39,264 bases of DNA from Snowella sp031396835 (lineage in GTDB: Bacteria; Cyanobacteriota; Cyanobacteriia; Cyanobacteriales; Microcystaceae), in NCBI GenBank assembly GCA_031396835.1, contig JANNLO010000032.1, forward strand, positions 1 through 39,264, given 5' to 3'. Below are positions 33,469 to 39,264 of the stretch, in pieces. The position numbers and the translations under genes were made by a program. Positions within the stretch are counted from its first letter, which is position 1, and each line of letters opens with the position of its first letter. The notes beneath the pieces were generated by a model, which was given only the letters and a program-made list of their open reading frames with translations, searched no databases and was not told the origin of the DNA.

Positions 33469-34083
33469 ATGTTTCATTATATTTTGTTTTATAAACCCTA
33501 TGGTGTGCTTTGTCAATTTACAGATAATGGCAATCCAGAAACGCCTCGTGAGACGCTTAAAGATTATCTTAAAATTCCTGAAATTTATCCCGTCGGCCGT
33601 CTGGATTACGACAGTGAAGGTTTATTGCTATTAACAAATAATGGTCGTCTGCAACATCGTTTAGCTCATCGTCAATTTGCCCATCTCCGCACTTATTGGG
33701 TACAGGTTGAAGGGATTCCTGATGAGATTAATTTGCAACCTCTGTGTCAAGGAATTTCGATTCAAGATTATCGTACTCGTCCTGCGATCGCCAAAAGATT
33801 AGATCCAGAACCAGACTTGCCCCCTCGCAATCCTCCCATCAGATATCGCAAAAATATACCAACTTGTTGGCTAGAAATCACGCTGACAGAAGGACGAAAT
33901 CGCCAAGTGAGACGCATGACCGCCGCCATTGGCTTTCCAACTTTACGCTTAGTGAGAACCGCGATCGCCCTAGGAAAAGACGAAACATCTCCAATTCTCA
34001 ATTTACAAGGACTAGCTCCTGGCGAATGGCGAGAACTTTATTTATCAGAACGGCAATATCTCGAAAATTTACTAAAAAATTGA
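33469..34083 (+). CDS. RluE/RsuA-family pseudouridine synthase
   Basis: From the ATG at 33469 the protein has 204 residues; an upstream TTG would add 29 hydrophobic residues that are not part of the family. It begins with YILFYKPYGVLCQF, has the catalytic motif PVGRLDYDSEGLLLLTNNG (the Asp attacks the uracil), and TLTEGRNRQVRRM near the end, as in RluE, which makes pseudouridine 2457 in 23S rRNA. No S4 domain is present, which favours RluE over RsuA or RluB. It stands alone. Confidence 0.88.
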   Translation: MFHYILFYKPYGVLCQFTDNGNPETPRETLKDYLKIPEIYPVGRLDYDSEGLLLLTNNGRLQHRLAHRQFAHLRTYWVQVEGIPDEINLQPLCQGISIQDYRTRPAIAKRLDPEPDLPPRNPPIRYRKNIPTCWLEITLTEGRNRQVRRMTAAIGFPTLRLVRTAIALGKDETSPILNLQGLAPGEWRELYLSERQYLENLLKN

Positions 34084-34289
34084 AAATTTAGAAGCCGATT
34101 CAGAAAAATTTTCTAAAAATGTTTTTTCTCAGTCAAATTCGGGAACACTAAAACCAGATCACTCATTAGCAAGAATTAACTAATCCTAAGCCGATAGCAA
34201 TCGTTCTGTTAATGACTGTTAATAAGCTGGAGTGATTTTAGGTTGATATTAACCTCTATGCCCAATTTTGGACTAAGAGAAGATTTACG

Positions 34290-35891
34290 ATGCACGTACA
34301 AGCCATTGACTTCGGGATAAATACCAGCCCAACTGATCTTAGTAATCGTCTTTTTTGTAAATTAGACGGACTATCTCTGATTGAGCGCGAACAAATTCGA
34401 GCAGAAAGTTTAAAAAACCTTGGTTTATTAGAAACAGAAACAATTTCTATTTTTGATGAAGCAACCCAAATGGCGGCCCGTTTTATTGAAACTCCCATTT
34501 GTATTCTGACACTGACAGTGTTTGACAAGGTTTGGATTAAATCGGCGGTGGGATTATCTAGACTCGGTTTGATGAATCAATTGGCAACAGACCGCAAAAT
34601 TGACCGACAAGACGCTTTTTGTACTTATGTTGTTGATAGTCAACAGCCGTTAAGTATTGAGAATACCTTGGCAGAAAATGCGTTTGCCTACAATGTTCTC
34701 ACCCAAGATTATGGAATTCGTAGCTATTTGGGCGCGCCCTTGATGACGGCTGCTGGACAATGTATCGGGAGTTTGAGTTTGATGGACTTAATTCCCCGCC
34801 ATTTTACTGATCGAGAAATAGAGTTTGTTTGTGTGACAGCTCGCTGGTGTATGGGAGAATTTGAACGGGATTATTTACTCAAAAAACAGTTAGAAGTTAC
34901 TCAAGAAACGTCTTTATTAAAAACAAAAATTACCCCAGATTCTGCAATTTCTACGACTCCAAAAATCAAAGAAACAGCTTTAAATTCTATTCTTAAAAAA
35001 ACTGATTTTAGACGATCACTCGCCCATCTTAAACTCACATTATTGAATCAGCTAACTCAAGAACTCAGATCGCCTTTAACCTCCGTGATTGGAATGTCAA
35101 GTGTTCTAAAAAGTGGAATATTTGGTAAATTAACCCAAAAACAACAAGATTATTTAGGAATCATTCACAGTAGTGGTGAACATCTCAACGCCCTTGTGGA
35201 CGAAATCTTGAAAGTCGGAACCATAGAAGATTATTCAGCCGAGCTAGATTTAGTACCCGTTAATATTGAAATGTTAGCTCAACGATCTTTCAATAATTTA
35301 TCTGGAATTGCCAAACAAAAACGTCAGGAAATTCGATTATCAATCGACCCTGGAAATCGAATTTGGTTATTAGATAAAATCAAAGTTAAGCAAGCTTTAT
35401 ATTATTTAGTCGTGAGCGTCATTGAAACATCGGAACCAGGCGGTGAAGTGCGTGTTCATATTTGTGATCATCATCAAACTTTAAATATTTCTTTTTGGAT
35501 GTATCATCCTTGGATTGGCAATGGTTTACCCCATGTTCATTTGCAACCGCCTTTCCTTATTAATCAAGATAAAGCCCACGTTTTTCAGCGATCGCTTAAT
35601 CTTCTGCAAGACACTCCAAAAAATGAAGTAATGAATGGTATTAATAATTTTCAGAGCAAAGAAAAATTTGTTGATGATCAGATTTTAACCGTTGCTTCTT
35701 TGGAAGCCATTATTCATCAGTTAGACTATTCATCAGAACAAGCAGAAGGCAGTCCCAATAAGCTTTTAGGATTATTATTAGGTTGTTATTTAGCCGAAAG
35801 TCATAATGGAAAAGTGGTGCTTCAAGGTTCTTCGGAATCAGGTTATCGCTATGTATTCATGTTGCCTAAAATTCCTGTAAATGAGTCTTAA
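34290..35891 (+). CDS. GAF-domain protein with degenerate histidine-kinase core
   Basis: The 533-residue protein has a GAF domain (about 45-195, with IRSYLGAPLMTAAGQCIGSLSLMD). A dimerisation region resembling HisKA (about 245-310) follows, then the place of a HATPase domain (about 340-530). The expected phosphoacceptor motif H-E-L-R-S-P reads QELRSPLTS with Gln257 in place of His. The N box (normally N-L-x-x-N-A-x-K) reads YLVVSVIE, and no DxGxG motif is visible. Autophosphorylation therefore looks impossible, and it may act as a ligand-responsive scaffold or partner of another kinase. No response regulator adjoins it. The GAF domain lacks an obvious bilin Cys. Confidence 0.8.
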   Translation: MHVQAIDFGINTSPTDLSNRLFCKLDGLSLIEREQIRAESLKNLGLLETETISIFDEATQMAARFIETPICILTLTVFDKVWIKSAVGLSRLGLMNQLATDRKIDRQDAFCTYVVDSQQPLSIENTLAENAFAYNVLTQDYGIRSYLGAPLMTAAGQCIGSLSLMDLIPRHFTDREIEFVCVTARWCMGEFERDYLLKKQLEVTQETSLLKTKITPDSAISTTPKIKETALNSILKKTDFRRSLAHLKLTLLNQLTQELRSPLTSVIGMSSVLKSGIFGKLTQKQQDYLGIIHSSGEHLNALVDEILKVGTIEDYSAELDLVPVNIEMLAQRSFNNLSGIAKQKRQEIRLSIDPGNRIWLLDKIKVKQALYYLVVSVIETSEPGGEVRVHICDHHQTLNISFWMYHPWIGNGLPHVHLQPPFLINQDKAHVFQRSLNLLQDTPKNEVMNGINNFQSKEKFVDDQILTVASLEAIIHQLDYSSEQAEGSPNKLLGLLLGCYLAESHNGKVVLQGSSESGYRYVFMLPKIPVNES

Positions 35892-35892
35892 A

Positions 35893-36024
35893 TTATTCTT
35901 TTAAATTCAACATTAGGATTCCAATTTTTGCACCTAAATCTAAACCGATATAATAACCGTTAGAATCAAGAGAATTTTCATTTACCAAAATTACTGTTAC
36001 TCTTAGATTGGGTACTATCTTCAT
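35893..36024 (-). CDS. Possible 43-residue protein, unknown
   Basis: A complete small frame (ATG at 36022-36024) encodes MKIVPNLRVTVILVNENS, continuing with GYYIGLDLGAKIGIL. It fills the 200-base gap between the GAF protein and the 611-residue protein and ends two bases past the former's stop codon. It has no ribosome site and I do not recognise it. It may be a small gene, a fragment or chance. Confidence 0.25.
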   Translation of the reverse strand: MKIVPNLRVTVILVNENSLDSNGYYIGLDLGAKIGILMLNLKE

Positions 36025-36097
36025 TGAAAAAATGCTTTTTTGGTGACAAGATAATACTCGTTTTTCTTGATTCTGTCGCGTTTATCTCTTCAATTCA

Positions 36098-37933
36098 ATG
36101 TCAGTCTCTAGCCGTCCCTATAAAAGTCGTCTTTTTAATTTTTTCAATCGTCAATCCTTGCAATTTCGCGATCGCCTTGGAGAAACTTTTCGCCATCTAA
36201 AAGTCGCGGTAGAGTGGGGAACACAATTACTAATTTCTCCTCTCTATTGGATTTTTCAACCCAAATGGACAGGCCCAACCTTAGGCAAAAATGATGTAAA
36301 CAAGGCTTTACCCGTTTCTTTGGCTGATACTTATTTATCCGATCCACCTGTGGATCAACCCCTAGAAAACGTTTTCATGGCGATCGCCCCTTTATTTGAA
36401 TTACCTGAATTTCCGACTTTGCCAACAACCGTTAATCAGATAAATTCAAAGTCTAGAAAACAGATTGTTCTATCATCACAATTTTTTGAGCAAATTCAGC
36501 AACAAATTGAAAGTTCAGCCAAATTCCCAGAAAAAAATTTAGCTTTACCGCCTGCTGATGAAACCAAAACTCTGACTATTCATGGCCTAAGCCAACTGGC
36601 AAATCAGGTCAAAAACGCGCTTTTTTTCGCTAAACCAACGAATATAATTATTCATGGAATCGCTTCTGTACGAGAAAATCGCCAATTAGTTCTCACGACA
36701 ACGAATAATGAAATTTTGGATATTTTGTCATTAAAGCAACAAAAAACTCTAACTCAATCGATTCGCACAGAAATGGCTAATTATTGGCATAAAAGGCGTT
36801 TACAGTGGTCAATCAGCAAAAAAAAGTTAGGATTTATTCCTCTTGTTGACAGGCAAACAGACAGCGTTTTACCACCAGTCCAATTTCTTTGGCGAGCGTT
36901 GCATTGGCTAGAAACCCAAAATTTTAGTCATAAATTGCAAGCTTTACAGCAATCTAGATTGGTTCCCGTGATTTCTCTTTTGCCTGAACCGCAGAATAAT
37001 GCACTTATTCAAAAATTAGACCAACGGATTGCGGCTCTAGAAAACCAGGAAATTAAATTGAGTCAAAAGGTTTTTCAGCAATTAGATCAAGGTTTGCAAA
37101 ATGTTCGGGATTCCCAATTAATAATTTCTTCTCTTGAAAAAACAGGAAATTTAATTCAACAAATTGATATTTCCCAACAATTAAACCAGCTGAAACAACT
37201 AAATAGTCAATTTTTGGAGCAAGTTTCAGGACAATTAACACGCATTAATCTTTCTTCGGCGATCGCATTTCTTAAAAATGAAAAAAATCAATTAGTTCCA
37301 CCGAATGGCATTGAAACAACTGAACCCGATCCTTTCCAAATTCAAGTCTTAATTCAAGCCGCGATCGCCTACTTTTTTGGACAAAAATCATCTTTTTCCA
37401 AGCTATCACCTCAAGAAAAATCGCTTAGTAAATCCAACGAAATTATTGACGATCCTTGGCTTACTTGGAAAGATTTATTTATCGATCAAACAACAGAAAT
37501 TGATTCAATAATATCAACTGAAACAATTCAATCTCTTCCTTTAACAGGAATTTCTCGACGGGCTACTTTAAGAGCTGGTAAATCTAATAAAATTCAAAAA
37601 AAAACTCGCAAAAAGTCTCGCTCAGAAAGATCAAATCTAGTCAAAATAGCGGTTAGTGATCCCACAATTACAGTTTCAGAAAACTTAACAATTTCTAATT
37701 TAGACCCAACACTTCAAGACAAGATTGAAACGACTTTAACCCAAACCAATTTTACTGAAACAGCCGTAGAAATCGCGCCTGATTGGATTGAAACAGAGGC
37801 AAAATCAATCGGTTATCTAAAACATCCTTTAGAACAAATTTTAGAGTGGTTAGATATATTTATACTTTGGTTTGAAGAAAGTTTAAAAAAGATTTGGCAT
37901 TGGCTACAACATCGTTTACAGTTTAAAAGTTAA
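36098..37933 (+). CDS. Large cyanobacterial protein of unknown function
   Basis: The 611-residue protein matches no family that I can name. The basic N-terminus (YKSRLFNFFNRQSLQFRDRLGETFRHLKVAVEWG) is followed by QLLISPLYWIFQP, probably amphipathic and membrane-associated. The middle (about 165-230) is a compact alpha-beta segment (IIIHGIASVRENRQLVLTT). Residues about 310-400 are helical and Gln-rich (LDQRIAALENQEIKLSQKVFQQLDQGL), a likely coiled coil. A basic patch (KIQKKTRKKSRSERS) precedes an acidic region, and the end is amphipathic and Trp-rich (WLDIFILWFEESLKKIWHWLQHRL). A peripheral membrane protein is plausible. The CPxCG-like gene follows after 22 bases. Confidence 0.6.
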   Translation: MSVSSRPYKSRLFNFFNRQSLQFRDRLGETFRHLKVAVEWGTQLLISPLYWIFQPKWTGPTLGKNDVNKALPVSLADTYLSDPPVDQPLENVFMAIAPLFELPEFPTLPTTVNQINSKSRKQIVLSSQFFEQIQQQIESSAKFPEKNLALPPADETKTLTIHGLSQLANQVKNALFFAKPTNIIIHGIASVRENRQLVLTTTNNEILDILSLKQQKTLTQSIRTEMANYWHKRRLQWSISKKKLGFIPLVDRQTDSVLPPVQFLWRALHWLETQNFSHKLQALQQSRLVPVISLLPEPQNNALIQKLDQRIAALENQEIKLSQKVFQQLDQGLQNVRDSQLIISSLEKTGNLIQQIDISQQLNQLKQLNSQFLEQVSGQLTRINLSSAIAFLKNEKNQLVPPNGIETTEPDPFQIQVLIQAAIAYFFGQKSSFSKLSPQEKSLSKSNEIIDDPWLTWKDLFIDQTTEIDSIISTETIQSLPLTGISRRATLRAGKSNKIQKKTRKKSRSERSNLVKIAVSDPTITVSENLTISNLDPTLQDKIETTLTQTNFTETAVEIAPDWIETEAKSIGYLKHPLEQILEWLDIFILWFEESLKKIWHWLQHRLQFKS

Positions 37934-37955
37934 TTGATATAAATTGATCTTAAAA

Positions 37956-38144
37956 ATGCAAAATGATCCTAATTTTAGTTGTGCTTATTGTGGTGAAACT
38001 AATTCAATTTTTATAGATATTAGTGCAGGTTTAGAACAATCCTATATTGAAGATTGCCAGGTTTGTTGTCAGCCCAATATACTCTATATTCAAATTAATG
38101 AAAATAGTTTAGAAATAGAAATTAATACCGAACCTGAAAGCTAA
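37956..38144 (+). CDS. CPxCG-motif zinc-ribbon-like small protein
   Basis: From the ATG at 37956 (an upstream TTG is less likely) the protein has 62 residues. Two Cys pairs, SCAYCGETN and CQVCCQPN, could hold zinc. The layout and acidic tail match the small Cys-rich CPXCG proteins. The first motif reads CAYCGE rather than CPYCGE. Function unknown. It lies 22 bases past the 611-residue protein gene, likely in one transcript. Confidence 0.75.
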   Translation: MQNDPNFSCAYCGETNSIFIDISAGLEQSYIEDCQVCCQPNILYIQINENSLEIEINTEPES

Positions 38145-38197
38145 ACAAGATTTTTGAGAGTTAGTTAAAATAGGTTTTTAAAAAAAATAAACTTAAT

Positions 38198-39264
38198 TTA
38201 ACTATCAATTTCTAAGTCATTTAATAAGGCTGACCAACTATTTTGATTTGTTGTTTCCATACTTTCTTTAACTTCAAAAGTTTTATAACAAGCTTCTGGA
38301 AAATTTAATGATTCAACACATAATTCCGCGATCGCATTTCGAGTAACTTGACCACGAATATTATCTCCTTGTTCAAAAATAAGAGCCTTAATTTCTGAAT
38401 TTTCAGTGAGAGCGCAAGGACGAATAATCGTATAAACTAAACCACTTTGACGAATAACATTTTCTCCTCGTAATTTCCAAGTCAAAATGCCGCCCAATTG
38501 ATCATTTAATCTAACAGCTGGAGGTTCGTCTTCTAAGATTAAACCAACACGACCAGGCCGCGTAACACTGGCTGAACTGACCTGAATAAATTGAGGAGTT
38601 TTGGGATTACCATAGGCTTTAATAGATTCAAGTTCTAAAGCAAATAATCCAGGCGAAAAAGTTGGATTTAACTCACCATCATATTCAAATTTACTGTGCA
38701 TTAATTGTAATGAATAAACCTGATTTGAATTAAATTTTCCATTTTCAAAAACTGTTTTAGCACGAAAAATAGGAATTAATTGATCAAAAGGAATGCGAAT
38801 TGTTTGCGGTCTATTATTAAACGTATCAAAAGAATAACAATAACCAACTCCGTCCCATTTTTCTTCACCGCGCAAGATTAATTTATAACGTTTTCCATCA
38901 CCTTGAATTCTTAATTCAATTCCTTCATATTTTGCTAAGTTCAACGGTTGAGAAAAATTACGAGTACGAACTGAAGCAAAACCACCATTATTTGCAATTG
39001 AAACATTGCCCGAAAAAACTGCTCGATCTTGAATAAATTGAATCTGGCTAGCACTCATACCGCCCATCACAACGTCATCTACCGCACCCCAAATAGTTTT
39101 TAGATCTTCGGTAAGTTGAGGAAAATTAAAGATGATTTGTTCTGTCGGTTTGATGTGTTTTTTAACAATTGAAATTAAATTTTTAATACCTTCATATTCA
39201 ACTAATTCGGGCTTATCAACAACTTCTGGCAGATAAAATTTAATGCCTTGATAATATTTTTCTC
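38198..39264 (-). CDS. SDR/CIA30 fusion protein, C-terminal part (continues past the right edge)
   Basis: The frame is open from the stop at 38198 to the end of the window, about 354 residues. An internal GTG at 39068-39070 is not the true start: upstream in frame the protein reads YYQGIKFYLPEVVDK, VEYEGIKNLI and EDLKTIWGAVDDVVMGGMS. WGAVDDVVMGGMS opens a CIA30 domain (about residues 60-230 of the visible part, with GDGKRYKLILR and TIRIPFDQL). After it the sequence returns to a Rossmann-type SDR end (GLVYTIIRPCALTE, AELCVESL). Cyanobacteria carry such NAD(P)-binding proteins with an inserted CIA30 domain, related to assembly factors of complex I/NDH-1 and to Ycf39-like proteins. Role here unproven. 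Confidence 0.8.
   Translation of the reverse strand, partial: EKYYQGIKFYLPEVVDKPELVEYEGIKNLISIVKKHIKPTEQIIFNFPQLTEDLKTIWGAVDDVVMGGMSASQIQFIQDRAVFSGNVSIANNGGFASVRTRNFSQPLNLAKYEGIELRIQGDGKRYKLILRGEEKWDGVGYCYSFDTFNNRPQTIRIPFDQLIPIFRAKTVFENGKFNSNQVYSLQLMHSKFEYDGELNPTFSPGLFALELESIKAYGNPKTPQFIQVSSASVTRPGRVGLILEDEPPAVRLNDQLGGILTWKLRGENVIRQSGLVYTIIRPCALTENSEIKALIFEQGDNIRGQVTRNAIAELCVESLNFPEACYKTFEVKESMETTNQNSWSALLNDLEIDS

Noticed and set aside
38198..39070. A complete 290-residue CIA30 protein starting at 39070
   Set aside because: The start would be a GTG in the middle of the WGAVDDVVMGG motif, and the frame is open to the window edge.
1..39264. CRISPR array
   Set aside because: No regularly spaced repeats and no Cas proteins were seen.

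Overview
The window is cyanobacterial chromosome. It is AT-rich and carries many copies of the HIP1 palindrome GCGATCGC. Its genes include photosynthetic-lineage markers: HemF, the acyl-lipid desaturase DesA, a PCP-reductase-like protein, adjacent tocopherol genes (gamma-tocopherol methyltransferase and HPPD, the slr0089/slr0090 pair of Synechocystis) and a CyRepA1-type replication protein. Protein similarity recalled for DesA and the tocopherol pair points to a unicellular chroococcalean related to Synechocystis/Cyanothece; the genus cannot be named from this alone.

Layout. 1-5765: the edge of an IS1634-like transposase, a NurA nuclease, a manganese catalase, a truncated fructosamine-kinase remnant, an SRPBCC protein, hemF and a LapA-like membrane protein. 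5796-10696: an accessory block on the minus strand. In transcription order it holds a possible ATP-grasp enzyme, a desaturase-fold membrane hydroxylase, a capreomycidine/enduracididine-synthase-like PLP enzyme, a guanidinoacetate-methyltransferase-like enzyme and the 3' remnant of a phytanoyl-CoA-dioxygenase-type gene. The block is bounded by two imperfect direct copies of a 39-base sequence from the 3' end of a small membrane-protein gene. 10631-15249: small membrane protein, MCE/MlaD lipid-transport protein, desA, mtnP and a cupredoxin. 15586-17883: a NACHT STAND NTPase. 17896-24292: tocopherol genes, Spx/ArsC-like protein, secreted and small proteins, AI-2E-type permease and queF. 24683-27859: a plasmid-type CyRepA1 replication protein next to tRNA-Ala(CGC). 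27886-39264: small membrane proteins, a GT39-type glycosyltransferase, SUI1/YciH, a PCP-reductase domain protein, zwf, a small coiled-coil/TM gene without a start codon, an RluE-type pseudouridine synthase, a GAF protein with a degenerate histidine-kinase core, a large uncharacterised protein, a CPxCG protein and an SDR/CIA30 fusion that leaves the window.

The most interesting part is the accessory block. In the cyanobacterial guanitoxin pathway, GntB hydroxylates L-arginine at C4 and the PLP enzyme GntC cyclises the product to L-enduracididine. The same two enzyme types stand side by side here. The methyltransferase next to them keeps the two acidic residues with which GAMT holds a guanidino group. 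I infer a pathway to an N-methylated cyclic guanidine amino acid, possibly ligated by the putative ATP-grasp enzyme. The gene set does not match the guanitoxin cluster as I know it, so the product may be new. All functions here are read from motifs by eye; no database search was run.
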